From Bacilli bacterium (GTDB lineage: Bacteria > Bacillota_I > Bacilli_A > RF39 > UBA660): a stretch of DNA of 39,234 bases. The first letter of the stretch is position 1; each line of letters starts with the position of its first letter. Positions 14,736-23,984 of this stretch are shown here, one piece after another. Position numbers and translations under genes: made by a program. Under the pieces are notes generated by a model. That model searched no databases. It worked only from the letters and a program-made list of their open reading frames with translations, and was not told the origin of the DNA. Where the stretch lies: NCBI GenBank assembly GCA_017476885.1, contig JAFUYX010000049.1, forward strand, positions 1 through 39,234, read 5' to 3'.

Positions 14736-15992
14736 TTATTCTTGGGGTTCTAAGGTTTTAAAACGATTTTGCATATATTCATCTGGATAATGCTTATCAC
14801 AAATCTCTTCAATACGATTAGAAGGGGGCTCATCTCCTTCTCTTCTTTCTTTATAACGCATTCCAGCAGCAATAGAAAGAACCGTATCAAAAACAAGTAA
14901 GGTTGTTAAAACAACGGTGATTATTTTTCCTAATCTTTCAGGTATTTTATCAATAAAATCATTCAAATATGGATAAACATACTTAATATACAAAAGTCCC
15001 ATAATTCCCCAATAAAAAGCAAATAACAAACAAACACGTCCATTAATATTCAATGGAAAATGAGAATAATCCCAGAAAGAAACATTATAAACAAATATAA
15101 TTCCTGAAGCAGCAAAATATTCAAAAGCACTTCCAATTACCATTCCATAAATGAACAAAAATAGATTTGATTTATTTCGATTCATATGTAAAAAAGAGGA
15201 AAATAATGCAATGCAAAGTCCCCAAACCAATGAGATTTCACCATACAAAAGAGAACTACGACTCATCCAAGTCCCTAAAGAAAGTCTACAATACACCATT
15301 TCAATAAGGCAACCCAAAACACCACTAATAATCAAAATTAATAAGAATTTATAGATTCCAAAATGATCCTTATCTAAAACTCTTTTCTTTTCTTTTACAT
15401 TAGGATAGGCCTCACTAATACGAGTATAGATATCCCTTGCAAGCCAATTTTTTTCTTCTAATTTTTTCAACTTTCCCGTTCGAATTTCTCTTAAAGCCCA
15501 AATAGAAAGTAATAAATCTAACACCATGACCCCAGCAATAAATATTAGACCGAATCGAAGTGTATTAGGACGAATGGAATGAAAAAGTTTCAAAACAACA
15601 GGATCCAAGATTTTTAAAATAAGAATTCCTAAAAATCCAAACAATAAAGAATGTTCTAAACAAATATACCCTTCCAAATTAAAACGCTTATTAGAATAAT
15701 CCCACCATCTTCTTCGACCTAACTCTTCTAATAATTTTCCACCTAAGAGTTGCATAAAAGAGATGTATAAAACAGATCCCAAATATATGAAAAACCAGTT
15801 CTCCTCTCCATAAAAGATAACATATAGTAATACCGAACTAAAACCACATGTAATAATAAATGGACCATTCAAAATTCCTTTATTAGAAAACTTATGATGC
15901 TTCATAGTACTATAAAAAGATGTAATACACCAACCTAAAAAACTATATAACACAAATAAAAACAATAAATATAGCACTCTCTCATTATTCAT
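14736..15992 (-). CDS. CmpB-like (ABC transporter type IV) membrane protein, duplicated
   Basis: This 418-residue multi-span protein matches the putative ABC-transporter type IV / CmpB family. Repeated features are SFLGWCITSFY with FSNKGILNGPF in the first half and GVLGCLIEMVY with SRSSLLYGEISLVWG in the second, each followed by a WWDYS or FWDYSHFPLNINGRVCL stretch. The protein is therefore an internal duplication of the domain. The C-terminus is a hydrophilic tail rich in acidic residues. No ATPase gene is adjacent, and the transporter label of the family is not experimentally firm. AAGGGG precedes the ATG. Confidence 0.78.
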   Translation of the reverse strand: MNNERVLYLLFLFVLYSFLGWCITSFYSTMKHHKFSNKGILNGPFIITCGFSSVLLYVIFYGEENWFFIYLGSVLYISFMQLLGGKLLEELGRRRWWDYSNKRFNLEGYICLEHSLLFGFLGILILKILDPVVLKLFHSIRPNTLRFGLIFIAGVMVLDLLLSIWALREIRTGKLKKLEEKNWLARDIYTRISEAYPNVKEKKRVLDKDHFGIYKFLLILIISGVLGCLIEMVYCRLSLGTWMSRSSLLYGEISLVWGLCIALFSSFLHMNRNKSNLFLFIYGMVIGSAFEYFAASGIIFVYNVSFWDYSHFPLNINGRVCLLFAFYWGIMGLLYIKYVYPYLNDFIDKIPERLGKIITVVLTTLLVFDTVLSIAAGMRYKERREGDEPPSNRIEEICDKHYPDEYMQNRFKTLEPQE

Positions 15993-16021
15993 AGAAACTA
16001 CCCCTTCTACAACTTACAATC

Positions 16022-16050
16022 ATTATAACAATTTATTCGTTTAGAATCAA
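16022..16050 (-). promoter_or_regulatory. Promoter of the CmpB-like gene
   Basis: TTGATT and TATAAT on the minus strand are 17 nt apart, with an extended -10 TGTTATAAT. Confidence 0.65.
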
Positions 16051-16056
16051 CCATAA

Positions 16057-16084
16057 GAAAAAAGACAAAAACTAAATTTTGTCT
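16057..16084 (-). terminator. Terminator of aspS
   Basis: AGACAAAA/TTTTGTCT forms an 8-bp stem with a 6-nt loop and a T-run on the minus strand. It overlaps the aspS stop codon. Confidence 0.82.
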
Positions 16085-17825
16085 ATTTTTTGACCTGAAT
16101 ATGTAATTCATCTAATTGCTTTTTAGAAACAACATTTGGACATTCACTCATCAAATCACTGGCACTGGCAGTTTTAGGGAAAGCAATCACATCTCTGATA
16201 TTCTCAGTACCAGTAAGTAACATAGTTAAACGATCTAACCCTAAAGCAAGTCCACCATGAGGAGGAGTTCCATATTTTAAAGCATCCACAAAGAAACCAA
16301 ATTTTTCTTCAATATCTTCTGGGGTCAACTCAAGAGCCTCAAACATCTTTTGTTGAACTTTTGAATCATGAATACGAATCGAACCGCCACCTGCTTCATA
16401 ACCATTGATCACAATATCATACGCTTTAGAATAACAATGCTTCTTATCCGTAAGTAATTTATCGACATCACTATCTTTAGGAGAAGTAAATGGATGATGA
16501 CAAGCAACATATCTGCCTTCTTCTTCACTATATTCAAATGTTGGAAAATCAACCACCCATAATAGTTTATAATCATTTTCTAAAATAAGATTTAAGTCTC
16601 TAGCAATTTTACATCTCAACGCTCCTAAAACAGTTTTTACCTTCTCATATTCTCCAACTACAGCAAAAATCAAATCATTCTTCTCTAAGCCTAAAGTACA
16701 AACAAGAGAATTTTTTTCTTCTTCATTCAAATTCTTAACAATAGAGCCAGTAAGTTCTTCTTCATATTTCAAATAAATTAACCCAGTAGCGCCCAATTGT
16801 TTTACAAAATCAGTACACTTATCAATCTCTTTACGAGAATAACGTTCTGCAGCATTCTTTACCACAATACAATTAATAATCCCCTCATGAGCTAAACTAT
16901 CTTGAATAAAACTAACCTCAGTATTCTTAAAAATAGCACTGATATCTTCAATCTTCATATCAAACCTTAAATCAGGTTTATCAGAACCATAATTGGCAAT
17001 AGCATCATCATACTTCATCTTCATCAATGGCAATGAAAGTTCAATCCCTTTCATATTTTTAAAAATATAAGAAAGCAATCCTTCAGTCATACTCATAATA
17101 TCTTCTTCAGAAACAAAACTCATTTCCAAATCCACTTGAGTAAACTCTGGCTGTCTATCAGCCCTTAAATCCTCATCTCTAAAACACTTTGCAATTTGAA
17201 AATATCTCTCCATTAAACCAACCATTAATAATTGTTTAAACAATTGAGGAGATTGAGGAAGTGCATAAAACTTGCCTGGATTAACTCTACTTGGAACTAA
17301 ATAATCTCTAGCTCCTTCTGGAGTAGACTTACAAAGCACTGGGGTTTCCACCTCAATAAAATCTTGACTATCCAAATACTTTCGAATCAGCATCATAAGT
17401 TGATGTCTTTGAATTAACTTTTCTTTAATAGGATTTCTACGAATATCTAAATATCGATACTTTAATCTTGTATCCTCCAAAGCAGTGGTATCATCACTAA
17501 TAGAAAAAGGAAGTTCACTTGCTTCATTTAGTAAATTTAAAGAAGAGACTTCAACTTCAATCTCACCAGTAGAAAGCATCTCATTCTTACTTTCTCTTTC
17601 CACAATTTTACCAGTCACTTCAATTACATATTCATTTTTCAAACTTTCTGCAATGGAATACACAGAACAATCTGGTTGCACAACGAGTTGAATAATACCA
17701 CTTCGATCCCTCAAATCAAGAAATATTAATCCTCCTAAATTTCTCTTCTTAGCTACCCAACCATATAAAGTAACAACTTTTCCTACATCCTTAATATTTA
17801 ATGTAGCATTCATAATTTTCTTCAT
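16083..17825 (-). CDS. aspS: Aspartyl-tRNA synthetase
   Basis: This class II synthetase charges tRNA-Asp with aspartate. It has about 580 residues and the bacterial layout: N-terminal OB-fold anticodon domain (VTLYGWVAKKRNLGGLIFLDLRDRSG), catalytic core with motif 2 FRDEDLRADRQPEFTQ, a GAD-type insertion (about 290-410), and motif 3 GLALGLDRL. ATG at 17825 follows AAAGGA; TTG one codon earlier is possible. A canonical T-box with a GAC specifier controls it. Whether it also charges tRNA-Asn cannot be told from this window, which shows no gatCAB genes. Confidence 0.98.
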   Translation of the reverse strand: MKKIMNATLNIKDVGKVVTLYGWVAKKRNLGGLIFLDLRDRSGIIQLVVQPDCSVYSIAESLKNEYVIEVTGKIVERESKNEMLSTGEIEVEVSSLNLLNEASELPFSISDDTTALEDTRLKYRYLDIRRNPIKEKLIQRHQLMMLIRKYLDSQDFIEVETPVLCKSTPEGARDYLVPSRVNPGKFYALPQSPQLFKQLLMVGLMERYFQIAKCFRDEDLRADRQPEFTQVDLEMSFVSEEDIMSMTEGLLSYIFKNMKGIELSLPLMKMKYDDAIANYGSDKPDLRFDMKIEDISAIFKNTEVSFIQDSLAHEGIINCIVVKNAAERYSRKEIDKCTDFVKQLGATGLIYLKYEEELTGSIVKNLNEEEKNSLVCTLGLEKNDLIFAVVGEYEKVKTVLGALRCKIARDLNLILENDYKLLWVVDFPTFEYSEEEGRYVACHHPFTSPKDSDVDKLLTDKKHCYSKAYDIVINGYEAGGGSIRIHDSKVQQKMFEALELTPEDIEEKFGFFVDALKYGTPPHGGLALGLDRLTMLLTGTENIRDVIAFPKTASASDLMSECPNVVSKKQLDELHIQVKK

Positions 17826-17843
17826 CAAAATTCATTCCTTTCT

Positions 17844-18068
17844 AAAAAATAAAAATGGGACGTCCTAACATAAGGACGAACTCCCATTTAAAGCCCGCGG
17901 TGCCACCTTAATTCATGTTTAAACATGCACTTTCTTCTCTCTTTTAACGCAAGAAAAACGAATTATACAACCCTTGGTGTCTTCTAAATCTAAATAATCT
18001 TTGTTTTCACCAACCACAAAGTCTCTTTGAAATCTCTAAATCTATACTCTTCCAAGTTCATAATTGAT
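17844..18068 (-). promoter_or_regulatory. T-box riboswitch (Asp) for aspS
   Basis: The minus-strand leader contains a Stem I with GGTTGGTGAAAAC, a specifier context GAA-GAC-ACC with codon GAC (Asp) at 17979-17981, and the near-consensus T-box sequence AAGGTGGCACCGCGG at 17895-17909. The terminator follows: AAATGGGA/TCCCATTT with inner GTCCT/AGGAC arms (17853-17889) and a T-rich tail. This is a standard transcription-attenuation T-box. Confidence 0.95.
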
Positions 18069-18074
18069 GGAACT

Positions 18075-18103
18075 ATTATACTTCTTTGAGAATAAAAATT
18101 CAA
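18075..18103 (-). promoter_or_regulatory. Promoter of the aspS T-box transcript
   Basis: TTGAAT and TATAAT on the minus strand are 17 nt apart. The -35 overlaps the stop codon of the ABC permease gene, and no terminator separates that gene from this leader. Confidence 0.65.
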
Positions 18104-19386
18104 TCCCTATTTTTCAGTGCCTTCCACATCTTAGACCATAAATGATCTCCGGAATAATTTAAAATTCCCATTTGATAAATTCGAATTCCAAAATGATACA
18201 CCAAAAACATAAACACAATAGAGACAATCATAGATAATATCAAAGAAGTCATCGATATTTGATTTAAAAAATAAAGAGTTGGCGAAAGCATAAAAGACAA
18301 TAAAGGAACATAAGAGAATGCTTTTACAAGAAAAGAACCTTCAAAAATCATAGCAAAAATTGAAAGATAAAGCCCCAAAGACACTAGAAGCATCAAAGGT
18401 GTTTGCAATTGTTGAAAATCATCAATATTAGTAGTTACAGATGCAAGAATTGCCGAAAGCATTGCATACGTAAGTAAAGTAATGATAAAAAAGACAACCA
18501 AAACCGGTAAAATACTGACAATACTTTGAACAACTTCTTTAGTCATCACTGTATTCAAAATCTCATAAATAAAGGATGAATTCGTTTGAGAAGATCTTGT
18601 TATAGTAGAAACAAACCCATAAACCCCAAACAATCCCACTTGAATCATATTAAAGAACATCGACGATAATAATTTTGATAAAAAATGAATCTTAGGAGGA
18701 ACATCAGAAATAATAATCTCCATCGTCTTATTGGTTTTTTCATCATTAATCTCAGCACCTACCATCTGTACTAAATGAATGATAATAAAGAAAGAAATCA
18801 TAATAAAAACTAGAACAACTACAGAAACAATAACATTAGAAGTATCTTCTCTAGTTTCATTACTATCAAAATCTAATAGTTGATAATTCAAAGGAACTTC
18901 ATCATAAATCTTACTTAAGACTTCCTCACTCAGTCCAAGTTCAGAGATAGCAATTTCCTTTTTTATAGTATTTAAAGTATTATTAATAGCAGTTTTCGTA
19001 ATAGTAGCAACATTACTTGAAGAATAAATAGTAGACTTTATATAGTGATGTTCATCTCTTAAAATCTCTACTAGAATAACACTGCTATCTTTCCTAACCA
19101 ATTGAAGTGCTTCTTCTAAAGAGGAACTCAAATAAGAGATAGGATAAGTAATATCAAAACTCTCTTCCTTTTTCATTAATTCCTCAAACTTTGGATAAAC
19201 AAAAGCCTTATCTAATACAACAATTTTCCTCTCTTCTTTATAATCTCCACCAAAAACCATAATAATATCACTCATATGAAATGTAAAAAAAATCAACAAA
19301 AATATCACTAGATTAATACCAATAAACCACTTAGATTTAATCTTTTTCTTCAAACTAGAGCCCACTAAAAACCATAAATTATTCAT
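18100..19386 (-). CDS. ABC-2 type exporter permease (NatB-like)
   Basis: This 428-residue membrane subunit pairs with the ATPase encoded just upstream. It has one N-terminal helix (about 24-41), a large extracytoplasmic segment of about 150 residues, then a block of five or six helices. The family signature EINDEKTNKTMEIIISDVPP sits at the first cytoplasmic loop after the second helix, as in NatB and related ABC-2 exporters. It overlaps the ATPase gene by 8 bp and its start follows TAGGTGA. The substrate is unknown; sodium, peptides or drugs are all seen in the family. Confidence 0.88.
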   Translation of the reverse strand: MNNLWFLVGSSLKKKIKSKWFIGINLVIFLLIFFTFHMSDIIMVFGGDYKEERKIVVLDKAFVYPKFEELMKKEESFDITYPISYLSSSLEEALQLVRKDSSVILVEILRDEHHYIKSTIYSSSNVATITKTAINNTLNTIKKEIAISELGLSEEVLSKIYDEVPLNYQLLDFDSNETREDTSNVIVSVVVLVFIMISFFIIIHLVQMVGAEINDEKTNKTMEIIISDVPPKIHFLSKLLSSMFFNMIQVGLFGVYGFVSTITRSSQTNSSFIYEILNTVMTKEVVQSIVSILPVLVVFFIITLLTYAMLSAILASVTTNIDDFQQLQTPLMLLVSLGLYLSIFAMIFEGSFLVKAFSYVPLLSFMLSPTLYFLNQISMTSLILSMIVSIVFMFLVYHFGIRIYQMGILNYSGDHLWSKMWKALKNRD

Positions 19387-20278
19387 GTTTCAATTCACCT
19401 ACTTTAGAAACAAAAATATCATTCAAAGAAGCATCTTCGACCATAAATTTATCAAGAACTTCACTTTGTTTCACAATGTGAAACACTTCTTTCACTACCT
19501 TTGAAGAAGCAACTTCTAATACATATTCATTTCCTTTTTTCTCAATAGATTCTACCCCTTCAATAGATTTTAACTGTTTAAAAGAGACCTTACCACTTAA
19601 ATAGATTTTCTTTTTTTGAAAATCCTCTTTTATACTTTTTAAAGTCCCACTTAAAATATTTTTCCCTTCCACTAAAATAAGTAAACGATCACAAAAAACT
19701 TCCACATGCTCCATACGATGAGAAGAAAAAATAATCATAGTTCCCTCCCTTGCTAATTCTTTTAAAATAGACATTAAAACGGTAACATTGAAAGGATCTA
19801 ATCCCGTAAATGGTTCATCTAAGAGTAATAACTTAGGATGATGTATCAGAGCACAAATAAATTGAATTTTTTGCTGATTTCCTTTAGAGAGTTCTTTAAT
19901 TCTCTTGTTCTTATATTCCTGTATTTCTAATCGAGTTAACCACTGATCAAGTTCAATACTAATTTCTTTCTTTTTCATTCCCTTTAATCGAGCAAAATAA
20001 TAAACTTGTTCTTCCACCGTCATCTTCGTAAACAAACTTCGTTCTTCAGTTAAAAAACCAATCTGAGAAGCCATACTATAATCAATCTTTTTATCATTTA
20101 ATAAAACTTCTCCACAATCCGGTTGTAATAACCCCACAATCATCCGAAACGTAGTGGTTTTACCTGCCCCATTCACACCTAACAAGCCATAGATTTCTCC
20201 ATCTTGAACTTCAAAAGACAAATCATCTACCGCTTTTAAATCACCATAACTTTTTGATAAATGAGATACCTTTAACAT
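19379..20278 (-). CDS. ABC transporter ATPase (NatA-like)
   Basis: This is the nucleotide-binding subunit of the exporter, 299 residues. Walker A GVNGAGKTTT, signature LSKGNQQKIQF and Walker B LLLLDEPFTGLD are intact, followed by the switch His in IIFSSHRMEHV. The C-terminal 80 residues form the extra domain usual in NatA/DrrA-type ATPases. It starts 2 nt after the rmuC stop, with GGAG upstream of the ATG, so it is co-transcribed with rmuC. Confidence 0.93.
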   Translation of the reverse strand: MLKVSHLSKSYGDLKAVDDLSFEVQDGEIYGLLGVNGAGKTTTFRMIVGLLQPDCGEVLLNDKKIDYSMASQIGFLTEERSLFTKMTVEEQVYYFARLKGMKKKEISIELDQWLTRLEIQEYKNKRIKELSKGNQQKIQFICALIHHPKLLLLDEPFTGLDPFNVTVLMSILKELAREGTMIIFSSHRMEHVEVFCDRLLILVEGKNILSGTLKSIKEDFQKKKIYLSGKVSFKQLKSIEGVESIEKKGNEYVLEVASSKVVKEVFHIVKQSEVLDKFMVEDASLNDIFVSKVGELKHE

Positions 20279-20280
20279 CC

Positions 20281-21366
20281 CTATTCTCCATTCTTATTTG
20301 GAAGTTCAGTAAATTCCACTTTATTAATAGAATCAAATCTTTTAGTAATCTTTTCTGTAGTGACATGAATATCTTTCACATCTTTACTTACAGTATCAAT
20401 ACTTCTAGAAAGCTTATCCCATCTTTCTTTATAACGTTCAAAATCTAAAGCCAGTTTATTAAGTTCTACTTGAATAACCTTAGCATATTTATCTCTTTCT
20501 AAATTTTTAATAATCATAGCAACCGTAGTTAACGTACTCATTAAAGTAGTAGGAGAAGTAATCCATACTTTTTTAGAATAAGCATACTTAAGTAAATCTG
20601 GATGATACGCATTAATTTCAGCAAAAATAGCTTCTGCCGGTAAAAACAAAATAGCTTGATTTGCAGTTTCTCCTTCAATAATATATTTCCCACTAATAGC
20701 ATCAATATGCTTTTTTACATCCATTTTAAATAATTTGAAGGATATTTCTCTTTCCTCCCTACTCAACTTCTTATTTGTCATTTTTTCATAATTCTCTAGA
20801 GGAAACTTAGAATCTATACAAATATTTCCTAAAGGTTTTGGCGCATGCAAAATACTATCTGCTATAGAACCATTCGACATCTTATATTGTAGTTCATAAA
20901 TCTTAGGATTATTCTCACCAAAGACACTAGCCAAGATATAATTTAAATTCACTTCACCAAAGATTCCTCTAGTTTTTTTATCGGTTAAAACACTTTGTAA
21001 AGAAACAATTTCTGTAGATAACCCATCAATTTTTTTCTGAGCCTCATCAATTTTAGAAAGTCTTTCTAACACATTAGAAAAAGTTTTATTCGTTTTCTCA
21101 AAATTCTCATCTAATCTTAAATTTACCTTTTCGTTAATCGCGAGCATCCGGGCATCAATCCGATCATTTAACTCTTCAAAATCTTTTTTTAAATTCACCG
21201 AGAATTGATACTTAAACTCTCCTATTTCTTTTGTTAAACTTGTTTCAAATTTACCAAGTCTCTCCGTCATATCGACTTCACTTTTTTGATTCTTAGAAAT
21301 TTTAAATATTAAAATAAACACCAAAACAATTAATAAAACTAATAATCCTATCATAAGATATTCCAT
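20281..21366 (-). CDS. rmuC: RmuC family DNA recombination protein
   Basis: RmuC proteins limit recombination at inverted repeats and have a nuclease-like fold. The ATG at 21366 gives about 361 residues and puts a membrane helix (MIGLLVLLIVLVFILIF) at the very N-terminus, as usual for the family. A long coiled coil follows (about 30-125), then the conserved core with RGIFGEVNLNYIL, DSKFPLENY and AILFLPAEAIFAEI. The longer frame to 21417 runs through the promoter. The ABC exporter genes follow in the same operon. Confidence 0.93.
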   Translation of the reverse strand: MEYLMIGLLVLLIVLVFILIFKISKNQKSEVDMTERLGKFETSLTKEIGEFKYQFSVNLKKDFEELNDRIDARMLAINEKVNLRLDENFEKTNKTFSNVLERLSKIDEAQKKIDGLSTEIVSLQSVLTDKKTRGIFGEVNLNYILASVFGENNPKIYELQYKMSNGSIADSILHAPKPLGNICIDSKFPLENYEKMTNKKLSREEREISFKLFKMDVKKHIDAISGKYIIEGETANQAILFLPAEAIFAEINAYHPDLLKYAYSKKVWITSPTTLMSTLTTVAMIIKNLERDKYAKVIQVELNKLALDFERYKERWDKLSRSIDTVSKDVKDIHVTTEKITKRFDSINKVEFTELPNKNGE

Positions 21367-21388
21367 ATTCCTATCACATCCTATAAGA

Positions 21389-21417
21389 ATTATACACAAA
21401 AAAAGAGGACTTGTCAT
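21389..21417 (-). promoter_or_regulatory. Promoter of rmuC-ABC exporter operon
   Basis: ATGACA and TATAAT on the minus strand are 17 nt apart. The promoter lies within the terminator of the rhodanese gene, a very compact arrangement. Confidence 0.65.
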
Positions 21418-21424
21418 CCCCTCT
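21397..21424 (-). terminator. Terminator of the rhodanese gene
   Basis: AGAGG/CCTCT arms on the minus strand are followed by seven T. The stem is short (about 5 bp plus imperfect pairs). It overlaps the rmuC promoter. Confidence 0.6.
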
Positions 21425-21434
21425 AAAATACTGC

Positions 21435-21692
21435 TTATTCCATCACAACTTGAGTGACATTATATCCCAAATATTCCAAAATTCGTACTGCTTGATTGCT
21501 ATGAATTCCCTTTTTACAAGTCAAAAAATAGGGTTCATTCTTATTTAAATATTGATCATAATAAAGCATAAATTTTTGATATGGAATATTAATAGAGCCC
21601 ATTAAATGAAAACTTGCATACCCCTCAGGACTAGACAAATCAATTAAAGTTCCCATATCCTTTTGATAATCATGACTAGAGATTCGTTTCAT
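21435..21692 (-). CDS. Small rhodanese-domain protein
   Basis: This is a single-domain rhodanese of about 85 residues. LIDLSSPEGYASFHLMGSINIPY matches the CH2A region, and the active-site loop LTCKKGIHSNQA carries the catalytic cysteine that takes up a persulfide sulfur. YLGYNV follows in the normal place. The ATG at 21692 has AGGTGAGG 6 nt before it; GTG at 21704 lies inside that site. The likely role is sulfur relay or persulfide handling in the cytoplasm. Confidence 0.88.
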   Translation of the reverse strand: MKRISSHDYQKDMGTLIDLSSPEGYASFHLMGSINIPYQKFMLYYDQYLNKNEPYFLTCKKGIHSNQAVRILEYLGYNVTQVVME

Positions 21693-21753
21693 TATTTTCC
21701 TCACCTAATCTATAGTATGCACTTTTTAATTTTTCGCATATAATAAATGTCCT

Positions 21754-21780
21754 AAAAAAAAGAAGATCATAAATCTTCTT
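21754..21780 (-). terminator. Terminator of the VirD4-like operon
   Basis: AAGAAGAT/ATCTTCTT forms an 8-bp stem with a 5-nt loop and T-run on the minus strand. It reaches into the stop codon. Confidence 0.85.
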
Positions 21781-23932
21781 AAGAAAAGAAATCATCAAAG
21801 AATTCATCATCAGTAATAGTATTATCATTCATCACGACGGAATCTTTATCGATATGAATCTTTGGCTTTTCCTCTTCCACAACAACCTCTGGAATAGTAC
21901 TTTTTTCTTCAATAACCGTGTTTTCCTCTTTCTCTTTTTCTAACTTAGGCAATTCCATTTTTTCTTTGACCTCTTGCTGCTTTCTCTCGCGTTCTTCTTC
22001 CTCGTCAAGTTCTTTTAATTTCTTATCGATATCTGCAATCATCTGATCAATTTCATCACTAGAAAGACTAGAGATTGGTTTCTCTAAAGAAGGCCTATCC
22101 ATATTTGAAGAAGATGGTCTAGGTGAAATAGGAGGACCCATAAAAGGATTCATTCCCATTCCTCCCATAAACGGATTAAAAGAAGGAGTCATTTCACCAG
22201 GACCAGAATCTTCCATCATTTGTTTTCTTTTCGCTTCAGAAACAAAAGTTTTTAAATCAAAATAATGCAAAGTTCCTTTCTCTCTTTTAGGAAAATCAAA
22301 ATCTTTTCTTTCAATTCCCCAGTCCATTTTCATATCGGGAAATAATTTAGTTTTAAATGGATTCATTCGAAGCCTTCTAATAATCACTTCTCCCATTTTC
22401 ATTTTTTGTAAATCAGTCACAGTTACTAAAGGAGTCGAAGCAGTTTTATCTTTATCTTTACTTTTGACTTCTCCACACATTTTACTAATTTCTTCTAATG
22501 CTGCAATCTCAGTACTAATAAGATAAATCATATTACCACAGTTTCCTTTTAAAGTCTCAGCAATTTCTTTCCCATACACATCATTTAACTGGGCAAAGTT
22601 TTGAATAATAAAAGTAAATCTTATATCTCTTGAACGAGCAGCAGACACCATAGAATCAACATCTTGTAATGCCGGCATGTTCGCAAACTCATCTAATATA
22701 AAGTTGGTACGATATTTTAATTTCCCACCCCGTTCTTGGGCTACATCAATTAAAACTTCATAACATTGTTTTAAGAAAATTGTTAACAAACTATGATAGG
22801 TTGTTTTTTCATCATGAATAATTAAAAATACAGCCGTTTTCTTCTCTCCAATACTGGTCATATCAAAGTCGCTATAAGAAAGCATCTCAGCTAGGTTTTC
22901 TTGAGTTGCAAATTTCTGCATTTTACTTCGAAAAGTAGATTGAATACCTCCTTTAGTTTCTCCAGGAGCATTAATCGTTGCTGAAGCAAATACATATTCA
23001 CTCGTATTCTCACCCTTCATATTAAAGTATTCGTTGATATATCTAGAAGCCCCAAATCTCTGGTCTCCCACACTATCCATTAAGAAAATAGAACTAATAT
23101 TAACTTCTTCTTCTTTTCCATCTTCAAATAATCCAAGAGCAAGAGCACTAAAATAATCCGCGGCAGTGGACTCCCAGAACGCAGAATCTTTATTCTTAGG
23201 ATCGACTAAAATATTATTACCAATATCTTTTAATAATTCAATAGCTTTATCTTTATTTCCTTCTTTATAATAACGATAAGGCATAGCAAGTGGATTCCAT
23301 GAATTTCCACGATCAGGATTACGGAAATTTAAAACAATGATATTATAATCTTGATTTTTTAAATAATCACCACAGTATTTGTATAACTCACCTTTCGGGT
23401 CATTAATAATCATCGATTCCCCTTTTTTAGCAAGAGTATTTACAAGAGGTTTTACAACTGACTCGGATTTACCTGAACCAGTAGATCCAATTACTAAAGT
23501 ATGATAATCACTATTATCCACCCAAAGTTCTTTACCATTATTTATTAAAGGAACTCCAGCCCCTTCTACTTTTTGATCACTAGCAAGAATATGAACGACT
23601 CCTCTATCACTTTTCATCTCTTTATCTTTAGCCCATCTGGAATATCCTTTTTCATCTTTTTCACCAATATTTAAAAACTTATCTCCACTTTTATCTTTTT
23701 CAAAAATATAAGAAGATACACTTGAAAAGATAATAGCAATAGCTACACCAAACATAAATAAAGTCAATAAAAGATACTTTCCGCCAAACGCTGGAAAAGG
23801 ATTTAATCCAAAGAATGTACCATCATTGGCAAAAGATGAAAAGTTTAGTACCGCAATAGCACATAAGTATAATAAAAAAATACAAAATATCACAAAAATC
23901 ACAAAATCTTTTGAAGACACACGAAATTTCAT
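21779..23932 (-). CDS. VirD4/TraG-type coupling ATPase
   Basis: This membrane ATPase resembles the coupling proteins that feed substrates into type IV secretion systems. Two N-terminal helices (about 11-33 and 53-75) anchor a large cytoplasmic part. Walker A is GSTGSGKSES (about 151-160) and Walker B is FILDEFAN (about 413-420); DPKGELY, SAARSRDIRFTFIIQNFAQL and KGNCGNMIYL also fit the family. The last 150 residues are low complexity: Met/Pro/Gly-rich, then a charged coiled coil, then an acidic tail. ATG at 23932 (about 717 residues) follows AGAGGG. No relaxase, VirB4 or oriT is seen; its neighbours are a wall hydrolase and Tad pilus genes, so a role in conjugation is not supported here. Confidence 0.9.
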   Translation of the reverse strand: MKFRVSSKDFVIFVIFCIFLLYLCAIAVLNFSSFANDGTFFGLNPFPAFGGKYLLLTLFMFGVAIAIIFSSVSSYIFEKDKSGDKFLNIGEKDEKGYSRWAKDKEMKSDRGVVHILASDQKVEGAGVPLINNGKELWVDNSDYHTLVIGSTGSGKSESVVKPLVNTLAKKGESMIINDPKGELYKYCGDYLKNQDYNIIVLNFRNPDRGNSWNPLAMPYRYYKEGNKDKAIELLKDIGNNILVDPKNKDSAFWESTAADYFSALALGLFEDGKEEEVNISSIFLMDSVGDQRFGASRYINEYFNMKGENTSEYVFASATINAPGETKGGIQSTFRSKMQKFATQENLAEMLSYSDFDMTSIGEKKTAVFLIIHDEKTTYHSLLTIFLKQCYEVLIDVAQERGGKLKYRTNFILDEFANMPALQDVDSMVSAARSRDIRFTFIIQNFAQLNDVYGKEIAETLKGNCGNMIYLISTEIAALEEISKMCGEVKSKDKDKTASTPLVTVTDLQKMKMGEVIIRRLRMNPFKTKLFPDMKMDWGIERKDFDFPKREKGTLHYFDLKTFVSEAKRKQMMEDSGPGEMTPSFNPFMGGMGMNPFMGPPISPRPSSSNMDRPSLEKPISSLSSDEIDQMIADIDKKLKELDEEEERERKQQEVKEKMELPKLEKEKEENTVIEEKSTIPEVVVEEEKPKIHIDKDSVVMNDNTITDDEFFDDFFS

Positions 23933-23984
23933 AGACACTTCCCTCTCTAATAAGTATTATACAATAGATTCCACAAATTCTAAA